DNA from: Eurosta solidaginis
Taxonomy: Eukaryota; Arthropoda; Insecta; Diptera; Tephritidae
Assembly: GCF_040869045.1 (NCBI RefSeq)
Contig: NC_090319.1
Location: forward strand, 394,211,601 to 394,275,600
Length of the DNA: 64,000 bases
Direction of reading: 5' to 3'
The stretch's first letter is position 1; every line of letters starts with the position of its first letter. Below are positions 46,575-57,305 of this stretch, one piece after another. The translations under genes and the position numbers were made by a program. The notes below the pieces were generated by a model that worked only from the letters and a program-made list of their open reading frames with translations, was not told where the DNA came from and made no database searches.

Positions 46575-47556
46575 AGCACAAGTTTGTACAAATAAGTGTT
46601 CTTTCTTAAAAGAACCAATTTCCTTTAACTATGTTGATGCATTCCCTTTAATTTAACTAGTGAAAAAACTCCTATGAAATGGTAGAGAAATCTCCCTCTC
46701 CCTCACATTCATAATACCTACTTTTCTCCCATAACCGGTTTCCGCTTTTTCGAACATTGTTCAGAATAGGAGGAAAGGGAGAAGTGAAAAAACTCACAAG
46801 GAATTTTTATTTAGAATACGAGGAAAGGGAGAAGGGAAAAAACTCGCACGGAATTTTCGTTTAGAATTGGGCTGATAATGAATGGAAAAACCAACCAATT
46901 TTTTCGTAATTTACTTAAGTCGCTATTAATAAACAAATTGGTAACAAATTGAATGTGCGCCACACGATTAGCGGCGAACAAAAAAAGCAAAAGACCACCA
47001 ACACAATTAAAAGCGCCGCACATTAGCAAAAACTTAATAAACCTCAAGTGGCCTAGCCTGCATGACTTGAGAACATGCAGATCGGTTAAGTAGATCGTTT
47101 AATTGTGATTAGTACGTATTGAATGGAGCCATGTAAAATGGTTTAAATTGAGTTTGCTTGTTGCAATATTAAATAGACTCGATTAATTAAAGCGCTTGGC
47201 CACCGTGGTGTGATGGTAGCGTGCTCCGCCTATCACACCGTATGCCCTGGGTTCAACTCCCGGGCAAAGCAACATCAAAATTTTAGAAATAAGATTTTTC
47301 AATTAGATGAAAATTTTTCTAAGCGGGGTCGCCCCTCGGCAGTGTCTGGCAAGCGCTCCGATTGTATTTCTGCCATGAAAAGCTCTCAGTGAAAACTCAT
47401 CTGCCTTGCAGATGCCGTTCGGAGTCGGCATAAAACATGTAGGTCCCGTCCGGCCAATTTGTAGGGAAAAATCAAGAGGAGCACGACGCAAATTGGAAGA
47501 GAAGCTCGGCCTTAGATCTCTTCGGAGGTTATCGCGCCTTACATTTATTTATTTTT
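46575..47556 (+). mobile_element. Composite insertion ending in a SINE
   Basis: The segment is flanked by AAAAGAAAATT on both sides (46564-46574 and 47557-47567), and joining the flanks would restore the DINE-1-like sequence. The last 360 bp (47197-47556) are the tRNA-derived SINE with head, B box (GGGTTCAACTCCCGGG) and tail. The first 620 bp are unrelated, AT-rich, and include two direct copies of a block built on GAGGAAAGGGAGAAG.GAAAA (about 46771 and 46821). Either the SINE was copied together with upstream sequence, or a SINE landed in an earlier insertion. Confidence 0.65.
47197..47556 (+). mobile_element. tRNA-derived SINE, full length
   Basis: GGCCACCGTGGTGTGATGGT, then a clear B box 40 bp on, and the ATTTATTTATTTTT tail. 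It is very close in sequence to 31661-32016, so both are young. Confidence 0.88.
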
Positions 47557-47815
47557 AAAAGAAAATTTCAAAATGGTCGTGGCTCCGCCCTTTTTCATTT
47601 AATCCGTCTAGAATACTTTTAAGGCCATAAGTCGAACAAAAATTTACCAATCCTTTTGAAATTTGGTAGGTGCATAGATTTTATGACGATAACTGTTTTC
47701 TGTGAAAATGGGCGAAATCAGTTGAAGCCACGCCCAGTTTTTATACACAGTCGACCGTCTGTCCTTCCGCTCGGCCGTTAACTTAAGCAAAAATCGATAT
47801 ATATTTACTAAACTT
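47557..47815 (+). mobile_element. DINE-1-like element, copy C, part 2
   Basis: Resumes the family sequence (TCGTGGCTCCGCCC, GTCGAACAAAAATTTACC, CCGTCTGTCCTTCCGCTCGG) up to TTTACTAAACTTA, where another insertion begins. Confidence 0.75.
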
Positions 47816-47907
47816 AAACTGAATGTTTTTAGAAAATTGTTTATATCACATTTATACACAGATCCTTGAGAACGGTTATCGCGGAATAACCGAAATATAT
47901 TGGAATA
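47816..47907 (+). repeat. Fragment of a dispersed (LTR-like) repeat, left part
   Basis: This piece and 49731-49790 are the two sides of one repeat split by the RTE element. Across the split they match 12630-12690 (CCGAAATATATTGGAA | AAAACCTGTG...TTTTATTGAC.TCGAGCCAGC). Confidence 0.6.
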
Positions 47908-49730
47908 CTTACTTACTTAATTGGCGCTTAACCGTCTAAACGGTTATGGCCGTCCAACAAGGCGCGCCAGTCGCTCCTTCGCTCCGCCAACAGGCGCCAA
48001 TTGGTCACACCAAGGGAGTTTAAATCGTTTTCCACCTGGTCCTTCCAACGGAGTGGGGGCCGCCCTCTACCTCTGCTTCCATAGGCGGGTTCCGATAGAA
48101 ACACTTTCTTGGCCGGAGCATCATCTTTCATTCGCATAACATGGCCTAGCCAGCGCAGCCGCTGCGTTTTAATTCGCTGGACTATGTTGATGTCTGCGTA
48201 TAGCTCGTACAGCTCATCATTAAATCTTCTTCGGTACTCGCCATCGCCAACGCGTAGAGGTCCATAAATCTTTCGAAGAACTTTTCTCTCGAACACTCCC
48301 AAAGCCGCTTCATCTGCTGTTGTCATGGTCCATGCTTCTGCCCCATATAGCAGGACGGGTACGATAAGTGACTTGTAGAGTATGATTTTCGTTCGCCGAG
48401 AGAGGACTTTACTTTTCAATTGCCTACCTAGTCCAAAGTAGCATTTATTGGCAAGATTGATTCTTCGCTGGATTTCAGTGCTGATGTTGTTGCTAATGTT
48501 GATGCTGGTTCCCAAATAAACGAAGTCTTTTACTATTTCGAAATTATGGCTGCCAACAGTAGCGTGGTTGCCAAGGCGCATATGCGCTGACTCTTTGCTC
48601 GATGACAGCAGGTACTTCGTTTTGTCCTCATTCACCATCAAACCCATCTTTACCGCTTCTTTTTCCAGCTTGGAGTAAGCAGAACTAACAGCGCGGGTGT
48701 TTAGGCCGATGATATCAATGTCATCAGCATATGCCAGTAATTGCACGCTTTTATAGAATATTATTGCAGAGCGGTTAAGTTCTGCAGCTAGTATAATTTT
48801 CTCCAGCATCAAATTAAAGAAATCGCACGATAGGGGGTCACCCTGTCTGAAACCTCGTTTAGTTTCGAACGGCTCGGAGAGGTCCTTCCCAATTCTGACT
48901 GAGCTGATGGTGTTGCTCAACGTCATTTTGCACAGCCGTATAAGTTTTGCGGGGAAACCAAATTCAGACATAGCGGCATATAGGCAGCTCCTTTTCGTGC
49001 TGTCGAAGGCGGCTTTAAAGTCGACGAAGAGGTGATGTGTGTCGATTCTCTTTTCACGGGTTTTTTCCAAGATTTGGCGCATTGTGAAAATCTGGTCGAT
49101 GGTAGATTTACCAGGTCTGAAGCCGCACTGATAAGGTCCAATCAGCCGGTTCACGGTGGGCTTCAATCTTTCGCACAATACACTTGAAAGGACCTTATAT
49201 GCGATATTAAGAAGGCTGATTCCACGATAGTTGGTGCATTTTGCAGTATCCCCCTTCTTGTGGACTGGGCAAAGAACACTTAGATTCCAACCGTCGGGCA
49301 TGCTTTCGTCCGCCCATATTTTGCTAAGAAGCTGCTGCATGCGCCTTACCAACTCCTCGCCGCCGAACTTGAATAGCTCCGCAGGCAATCCATCAGCGCC
49401 CACGGCCTTGTTGTTTTTCAATCTGGTTATTGCTATTCTAACTTCGTCATAATCGAGCGGGGGGACATATATTCCATCATCATCGATTGCGGGATCGGGT
49501 TCTTCATCTCTGCGCGGTGAATTGCTGCCTCCATTTAGGAGAGCAGAGAAGTGTTCCCTCCATAATCTAAGCACTCTCTGGACATCAGTTACAAGGTCGC
49601 CGTTTTCATTCCTACAGGAGTTTGCCCCGGTCTTAAAACCTTCCGTCTGTCGCCGTATTTTTTGGTAGAATTTTCGGGCGTTATTCCTGGTGGCTAGCAG
49701 CTCAAGCTCCTCGCACTCACGCCTTAAAAC
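47908..49730 (-). pseudogene. RTE-clade LINE, 5'-truncated, long intact reverse transcriptase frame
   Basis: The minus-strand frame is open from about 49730 to the stop at 47928, 548 codons from the GTG at 49574 and about 50 more upstream (LLATRNNARKFYQKIRRQTE). Domains, numbered from 49574: NNKAVGADGLPAELFKFGGE (54-73), HKKGDTAKCTNYRGISLLNI (105-124), GFRPGKSTIDQIF (151-163), FVDFKAAFDS (183-192), GFRQGDPLSC (241-250), the catalytic YADD (282-285), and the C-terminal ALGVFERKVLRKIYGPLR and RLRWLGHVMRM segments. KNNKAVGADGLPAELFK and the short tandem tail (plus strand ACTTACTTACTT, 47906-47917) fit the RTE clade. The endonuclease is missing. It has no internal stop, so it is young. It inserted in an LTR-like repeat lying inside DINE-1-like copy C. 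Confidence 0.88.
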
Positions 49731-49790
49731 GTTAAAAAACCTGTGGTTTTATTCAAAGTAGTTTTATTGACCTCGAGCCAGCTAAAGTTC
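49731..49790 (+). repeat. Fragment of a dispersed (LTR-like) repeat, right part
   Basis: Continuation of 47816-47907 after the RTE insertion (AACCTGTGGTTTTATTC...CTCGAGCCAGCT). Confidence 0.6.
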
Positions 49791-50668
49791 AACCTATTTA
49801 CTAAATTTAGTTCACGTACTTATCTCAGCTCACTTTATCTTGGTGTAAAAAATAGCCGAAATCCGACTATGACCACGCCCACTTTTTCAATATCGAAAAT
49901 TACGAAAAATGAAAAAAACGCCATAATTCTGTACCAAATATGAAAAAAGAGATGAAACATGGTAATTGGATTGGTTTATTGACGCAAAATATAACTTTAG
50001 AAAAAACTTTTAAAATGGGTGTGACACCTACTTACTATATTAAGTAGAAGAATATGAAAAATTTCTACAGGACGAAATCAAAAGCCCTTGGAATCTTGGC
50101 AGGAGTACTGTTCGTGGTATGACATATATAAATAAATTAGCGGTACCCGACAAATGATGTTCTGGGTCACCCTGATACACATTTTGGTCGATATCTCGAA
50201 AACGCCTTCACAAATACGACTAGGGGCCACTCCCTTTTAAAACCCTCATTACTACCTTTAATTTGATACCCATTTCGTACAAACACATGCTAGAGTCACC
50301 CCTGGTCCACCCTTATTGCGATATCTCGAAAAGGCGTCCACCTATAGAACTAAGGCCCACTACGTTTTAAAATACTCATTAACACCTTTCATTTGATACC
50401 CATTTCGTACAACACACATTCTAGAGTCACCCCTGGTTCACCTTTATAGCGATATCCCGAAATGGCGTCCACCTATAGAACTATGGCCCATTCCCTTCTA
50501 AAATACTCTTTAATACCTTCCATTTGATACCCATGTCATACAAACACATTCCAGGGTTACCCTAGGTTCATTTTCCTACATGGTGATTTTCCCGTACTTC
50601 GTCTCCAAAGCTCTCAGCTGAGTATGTAATGTTCGATTACACCCGAACTTAGCCTTCCTTACTTGTTC
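49791..50668 (+). mobile_element. DINE-1-like element, copy C, part 3
   Basis: Resumes at TTTACTAAATTTAGTTCACG and runs to the family end (CTCTCAGCTGAGTATG, hairpin GTTCGATTACACCCGAAC, CCTTACTTG at 50668). It holds only about three tandem monomers. Confidence 0.8.
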
Positions 50669-52600
50669 AATATGTGTAGGTGGCTCATCTCATCAGCTGA
50701 CTTGGGTTTCTGTCATTGTGCCGGCATAGAGATTGTCAAACGGAGATGGCAAGCGCAAAATGTAAACAACACATTGGTAACTAAATACGGCGTGGCGGCA
50801 AACTTTCTTTTATTAGAAAAATTGCTCCATCACATTTAAAATTACTTCTATTAACAAATCCATCTAAATTAGCGCATAATGCCCCCACGACACAAGAGTT
50901 ACACATGGTATGCTTCCTCTACATTCGCCTAAAATCGGCACAAAGGTTCTGACAGTCGGAACGCGGCCTGTATAACGCTGTAGAGATGAGCTAACCACAA
51001 CATTGAACCATTCGATAATGGCCGCCACATTTAGATAACTGCGTTTTTCTATCCCTATAATGGAATGGAATTTTTTTTCTTTAACGGCTTGACGGCGTGG
51101 TCCGCCAAATTTTGGAATCAAAAAGCAAAGTGCACGCGTCATCGCCGGTAGTGGTCAGTAAAATTAAAAGCCGAAAAAAGAGAAAAATTTTTTTTGTGTC
51201 CGCAAGGTTATTTGATGTAAAAATACATTTGTAAAACATTCACAAAGTTGAAATAGCCGTACGAAAATTGTAAAATCTGATTAAGCGCGGTCCTGAAAAT
51301 CGGCGTGTAGTGAAAAATAATTTGTGAAAATTTGGAAAAGGTGCAAAGCCAACCACGCATTTCCATACAAAGTTTAATTGACCTTTTGCATGGAGTGAAA
51401 ATTTCTCACATGCGAGAAACGTGTGCGAAGCGAATGCTTTTCGACAATTTTCAGCGGACATTTAATCACCATTCAATGCAAAAATTGGAATAAATTGTAC
51501 AATTCAACTTCTCCCACGTACAAATACAAATTATGTGCATGGATAAAAAATGTTTGTCTTCAATTGAACTGGAGTGGCAATCGGTGGGGCGTTCTTATCA
51601 ATGTGCCTCAATTCCACTGCATTTGATCAGTATAATTGTGGCACACCAAAGTAGTTCTCCGGCATTCCGGAACTCTAACAAACAAATAACTAAATTACCT
51701 AACTAAGCAAACGCGCTAAACGGCACGTCCCAGAGCAGCGCCGCGCTCGGCAGCAGCCCCCACATAATCCATTTTGTTGGCTAGAATCGCATAGTGCACA
51801 ATAACGAACTTACGAACTTCTCAACATTGCGGTTAAATCAATAACCTCATCAACATAATTGTGGCACCGCCATCAACAACCAAAATTCTAGCAGCGGTCC
51901 ACAATAACCATCGCAAGGCCGCTTTAACTAACCACCATCCCAACTTACATAACATCAATATCAAAGGGGGAAACGTAAGTATAAAGACGCGCCATATGGG
52001 TAACAAACCCCTAATCCCAGTAAACTTTAAAAAAAAGGGGGCAGGGGAATTTTTTTCAACATAATTCTTAAGACTCTTTATAATTATATTTGTCTAAGGT
52101 TAGTGAACTACAAAGCTAGATTTTAATTACTTTAAATTAAAAGATGTCAAAATTTGTTTTCCTTAAAATTGTTTCCTTTGGAAAAATTCGTACAGTTCGG
52201 AGCATAGACTTAGTTAGCTTTTAATTAAGAAAATCATTTAACGAAAACGATAGAATAGATATAATATGTCATATAAGTAGTGTTATAGTTATGCGGCACA
52301 GTTAATAGACTGAAACAAAATTAAAAAAAAGAAATTTCGGGAGGAGCTACGATTTTTTTGTTGCACAGCCTAATGACGTGGAAAAATAACAGGACACTTT
52401 TGCTGACCTCGACGAATTATTTCGTTGACTTCTTCAGATCGCAAAAACTCTTTATTCACGGTACTGATATCGAAGTCGTTTAAATAATCTGGACTTTGAT
52501 ACAGAGTTGGTGGTATTGTTGGAAGAGTTTTTGAAGATGAACCTTCATCAGTGTCGCCACGAAAACTTTACGATTTCGCACTCATGTAAACATACATTTT
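50669..52600. other. Intergenic stretch with no recognised gene
   Basis: Short frames on both strands have no recognised motifs. 51840-52060 is less AT-rich and could come from an unrecognised element. I see nothing firm. Confidence 0.4.
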
Positions 52601-52603
52601 TGT

Positions 52604-52730
52604 TTGGTGTTTTTATTGTCTCCTCAGGCCCAGGCAAAAAATCATTATCAATCTTCGTTGCTTTTGAAATTCGGCTTAAAATTTGCACATGGAACAACTA
52701 AAGACTTTCCTGAATTAAAAAAAACTAGTC
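52604..52730 (+). repeat. Dispersed repeat pair, copy 1
   Basis: About 120 bp (from GGTGTTTTTATTGTCTCC to CCTGAATTAAAAAAAA) is repeated at 53617-53738 with few changes. Both are followed by poly-A, as for a short retroelement, but no promoter boxes are seen. Confidence 0.75.
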
Positions 52731-52734
52731 TCGC

Positions 52735-53610
52735 CCGTGGTCGAAATTCGACCAACTTGTATTTTTTTCAAATCACTCTATGCATCCAGTGTTGGGGTAG
52801 TGCAATAATGCGTTAATAGTTGAGCAGTGAGTGGAAATATAGCAAACTGATCTATCTTACTTAAAGTTCTCATTAAAATTTTGAATTTGACCTAAGACGT
52901 TATAATCTTTGATTGTATTTTCTTAAATTTTCTACAAACTTTTCAAATTTAATTATAAGTTTTGGTGTGGAGCTCCTTAAAAAAAATATAACAAATATGT
53001 AAAATCAAATGAAATTTACATAGAATTGTGGTGAAATTACTGGAAATTGAATTGAAAATTTGCTTTTTATACACCACCCGGGAGATACGCCGTTGGCGCG
53101 CTACCGAAGTTAGTTTTGGGTGATCGGTTCCCCAGTAGGCCTATATCACCAATATAAACTACATATACATATATCGCCCATTTACTTCAATAGCGTCATA
53201 ATTCAAAAAACACGAATTTTTAGTTAAGAACGAAGAAATGTGCTAAAGGAATTTAGCCTATTTCACGCCACCTGTTAGGTATGCAATCGGCGCTTTACCA
53301 TTACATATGTATTTATAATTAATTAAATAAAATTATAATTTGCCATTAATTGTTATAAATGAATTTAGTTAGTTTAAACAAAAGTTAACTCATTATTTGT
53401 GATTTCGTCATTTGCCACAAAAAATGGGTCGTTCAAAAATTAATTCTATGCACTGCGGCTGATCAATACGAATCGATTCATATAACTTTTATATGATTTT
53501 ACGTATGCTAAGTATGCCAAACAGCCTGTCAATTGATTGTATGGAAATTTTGTTAGCGTATAGATGCCTTAGTACCTCTAAATCGCCGGCCCTTGAGAAA
53601 CACATTATTG
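52735..53610. other. AT-rich stretch with no recognised gene
   Basis: No gene or repeat recognised. Confidence 0.4.
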
Positions 53611-53616
53611 TTGGAT

Positions 53617-53820
53617 GTTTTTATTGTCTCCCCAGGCCCAGGCAAAAAATCGTTATCAATATTCGTTGCTTTTGAAATTCGGCTTAAAATTTGCACATGG
53701 AACAATTAAAGACTCCTGAATTAAAAAAAAATGTTTTAGTACCTCTAAATCGCGGGCCCCCTGAGAAACCCCGGGGCCAGGGGGAATCCCCCATTCCCCC
53801 CCCCCCCCCCTCTCGTCGGG
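53617..53820 (+). repeat. Dispersed repeat pair, copy 2, with GC-rich tail
   Basis: Copy 2 of the repeat at 52604-52730, followed by a GC-rich patch (CCCCGGGGCCAGGGGGAATC and a run of 14 C near 53797-53810) like the patches at 17595-17655. TAGTACCTCTAAATCGC occurs just before (near 53570) and again within (near 53737), so a short direct repeat flanks copy 2. Confidence 0.6.
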
Positions 53821-53908
53821 CCTGGGTATTACTAGCAACTAACACATAAATGCTAATGCATAACCCTAAATACTAATGCCTACCCCTAAATTACTAATAA
53901 TTCACTAA

Positions 53909-55192
53909 TTAACCCGTCAATTCCCAGTGTCACCTGTAGGTGACAGATTTTTAAAAAATTTGTTCGACCAGCTGGAAATTCGGTTTGTGATCCTAATATT
54001 ATTGAAATGTAGAAGGCACTTTGTAGTTTCTAATAAAAATTTATGTCAACACTAGCTATGCGTTATCTGTCAAAACCGTTAATTTGTTTCGCGCGAACTA
54101 GGAGTTTTCTTGCTTTTTGTGATTTGTTACGATATAAATTGATATAAAAATGCCCAGACGTATTCCAGAAGTATTGATTTTTTTCTAATTGCATGTGATA
54201 AATAAATAAATAAAGTATATTATACATGCATTATGGTATAAAAATAATGCATACTATGTTTATTACATAGCTCAAAATATGTGGTGTCACCTGGGGGTGA
54301 CACTGGGCATTGTATGACCATTTTTTATTGTTTATTGTACTTGTGAAAGTGAGATTTTAGTGCTTGTTTTCATCTCGTAGATTGACCTTGGATGAAATTA
54401 TCGAAGAGTTGAATGCCGAAGAAGACCCAGGTGATATTATTATATTTCCTTCTGATGATGGCACGTTAACAGACGAAGACAGCGGTGATGAAAACGATGC
54501 TGATATTCTTCATCTTCCTAGTCGCATACTTCGGTCTCAAGTAGAAATATAAAATATACATCGTGTATCTGGAAAAAACTACCAGGATGAAGAGGGAGAA
54601 GAAAACGACTTTCCGGCACCGAAAAACGAGAAAAAAGAAATCACGGTAAAAAACTGGCAGACCACCACTTCTTTTATTTCGTACGGCAAAGGAGACTGTC
54701 ATGAAGAATTTTTTATAAACTTCCAGCAAAATACGACTACTGTTGAGTGTTTCGAATTGCTGTATAGTGATGAAATCATAAAACTCATTACAGATATGAG
54801 CAATATGTATGCTTTACAGAGAAATCACACTCTCAATGTAAAATCCGAAGACGTAAGAGTATACATTGCAATATTGCTACTTACCGGATGCTACCAAAAT
54901 ATTTGAGAATGTTCTGGGAAGTGAGTAGTGACACCAACAATACGCTGGTATCTGCAAGCACGCGGCGAAATAGATTTTTGAAATTCAGCAATATCTTCAT
55001 CTTTGTGACAGTACGTCTTTACCGCCCAACGATAAATTTACGAAAGTTCGCGAGTATTTCACGGAAATTTCTGTAGGAATTTTGAAAAAGCAGTCACATC
55101 ACATATTTCCATTGATGAAACCATAGTACGAGTGACGTAAAGCCTGCCGGTGAAGCCGAAGAACACAAAGAAATGGACTGTTCCCAGCGACG
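53909..55192 (+). mobile_element. Decayed piggyBac-like transposon, 3' end missing
   Basis: TTAA at 53909-53912 is followed by CCCGTCAATTCCCAGTGTCA, the TTAA-CCC arrangement of piggyBac ends. A palindromic block (GTGTCACC...GGTGACA) at 53928-53943 recurs at 54283-54300. The plus strand then codes for a broken transposase, which stops making sense at about 55190, where a Transib end begins. No right terminal repeat was found. Confidence 0.7.
54364..55135 (+). pseudogene. piggyBac-like transposase N-terminal half
   Basis: Pieces in changing frames: RRLTLDEIIEELNAEEDPGD and an acidic stretch (DEDSGDENDADI), a stop at 54550, then FISYGKGDCHEEFF, FELLYSDEIIKLITDMSNMY, VYIAILLLTGCYQ, RMFWEVSSDTNNTLVSASTR, DKFTKVREYFTE and SIDETIVRV. 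The last holds the first catalytic Asp of the family's DDD set. The two later Asp and the C-terminal cysteine region are absent. At least three frame changes and several stops make it non-functional. Confidence 0.75.
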
Positions 55193-56222
55193 CACAGTGG
55201 CGCCTCTGCCGTTAAAGCATCGCAAAAATCAAAAAAAATTATGAAAGCGTTCGCTAAATCTAATACATGTTTCTAATAGAGAATTATATTTTACCAGGTA
55301 GAGCCGCTCAAAGTTGACCAATTTTCAAAATTGGGAAAAATTTGAAAATTTTCTTCTTTTTCGTTGTATTTAAAATGGTTTTGTGAGTAAACCAGGCGGC
55401 CGGTTGTCGTTTTCTTGTATAGCAATTAAAGATAATTTAATTTAGGATTGAAACAAAAAAAAATTGTTTTCGAAATGCCTATTTTTAGGCCCTTTTTAAA
55501 ACTTTGATGGAAAAAAAATGTTAAAATATGTGCTCCGTCAAATTAACAGTAGTTATTTGTGAAATATTCAGTTACCTAAATTCATAAAGTCTACCTGCAT
55601 AAAGTTCAGCTGCAACTTCACTTTTTACATCAAATAAAGTTAAACAACCTTGGGCATAAATACGCGTCTGAGCAGGTATATATAATTCAGTACGGCCGTA
55701 AGGTCGTTTTTGTTATTGGAACTTGTTAACAACATACATTTTTTTTAGTTACGAATTGTATCCCTGGAATTCATTGTAATAATTTCAGTAGGTATATAAA
55801 GCTATCCATCATACAATGCACATTATCATCCGTCTTTTGGAGATTAAGGAACTAAGTATTCTGTTTACTTAAATAAAGTGAATATTATTTTTAAATATAG
55901 TTCACAGTTTAATATTTAGTCAGATACACTCGAAGCCAATTCTAATATTAATCTAGAAAACTGGTAACTATTTGCGGTGTTTAAATCTACAAAGTCAAGA
56001 CGGGACTTCGTTGAGGCTATTATGAGAGAATTAGCGAGTGAAACAAGCATTAAATAAAAGGAAGGCCTGGAAGAAAAAATTGGTTTACAATACATTATGA
56101 TAGAAAGAAAATGGAAGGATGTCTATCCTAATAATTCAAAATTTCTAAGTAAGCATGAAAAGTGGCTAGCTGACAAAACTTTTTTGGACGAAGAAACGCC
56201 TAGCACGTCAACCAATCCAACT
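55193..56222 (+). mobile_element. Transib-type DNA transposon, copy 1 (5' end only)
   Basis: Begins with CACAGTG (55193-55199), the heptamer of V(D)J recombination signals, followed 22 bp later by GCAAAAATC (55222-55230), seven of nine matches to the RSS nonamer. It is collinear with copy 2 for about 1030 bp through the start of the transposase, then diverges after ACCAATCCAACTA (56222). Its transposase start has its own stops (for example TAA near 56055, where copy 2 has GAC) but keeps TCA at the place where copy 2 has a stop. No right end is seen. Confidence 0.75.
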
Positions 56223-57305
56223 ATATGAAACGGTAGTGATGAAATAGGGTTTGAAGAAATAGGAGTAGAAAAATAAATACCTTGCTACGAAAGCCATTAC
56301 AGAAATTGCTGTTTTCAGCATATCAGTGCCACCTAACGCCAATGCAAAATTGAATACAAAGGACCAGTGCAAGTTAACATTACTTTTAGGATCGAATAAA
56401 AATAAAAAAATCAATTTGGCCACTTAAACTGACCTCAATTTCAACTGCAGTTGAAACTTTTATTGAAAAACTGGACATAAAAGAAACATGTGTTATTGAT
56501 ATAAAGTACATACATATATACGTCAGTTATTTAGTTGTACCTTTCTGCCTTTGGCGGAACTTAAATGGGTTTCGGGTTCGATGAAAAGTTTTACAGTCAC
56601 ACTTGGAAGTGATCATGAGTCTTAAATGTGTTTCCGTCCCTTAAAATTCATTTACATGTTCATCTGCTTTATTGATTTTTCGTTGAGAGTCGGGATTCAA
56701 AAATATGCTCTTCTAATATATAATAACAAACTTAATCAGAAGATCCCCAAAACATTCTTGACAGTTGAATTCATGATGTATTACTGATGTTACCATTATT
56801 CACCAAAATATGTCAGGGGATAGACCAGCCCAGTGGCATTCAGCCTAGAACGATAAGATGCTGATCCGAAGCGAGCTGGATTCATATATTCTAAATTACA
56901 ATCTTTAAGTGTAACATTCCTGTCATCTTAGTTGTCTGATTTTTAGGGCCAAACAGCAACAGTTAGTTACAATTTTTTGTATATGAGCATTTCCGTAGAA
57001 TGGTCAACCAGAGCAAAAATTTTAAATGTTAATAAAAATAAATTCTTTTTTAACCCTGTTATTCAAAATTACCCAAATTTTTATAAAAATAAAGGTTTGG
57101 AAGTTAATTTGAATATTTTTAGGAAAAGTTTGGCTTAAAACCTGAAAAAAATTTTTTTTTCTTTTCCAGCCAGTTTTAAATGCCTGTTTTTTTTTTTTTT
57201 TCAATTTTTTCACATGTACGACTTATACTAGCGATCCCTTTTTGCAACGAAATACCCCCATGAATATAAATTAAGACTATCAAAATGAAAGAAGAGGGAA
57301 CGACG
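56223..57305. other. Spacer between the two Transib copies
   Basis: No supported gene. The stretch just after 56260 could be a strongly diverged transposon piece, but I cannot align it. The last five bases before copy 2 are CGACG, the same as before copy 1. Confidence 0.4.

Noticed and set aside
54283..54307. Right terminal repeat of a short piggyBac-type MITE (53909-54310)
   Set aside because: It is an inverted relative of the left-end palindrome, but not followed by GGG-TTAA, so more likely a subterminal repeat of the longer element.
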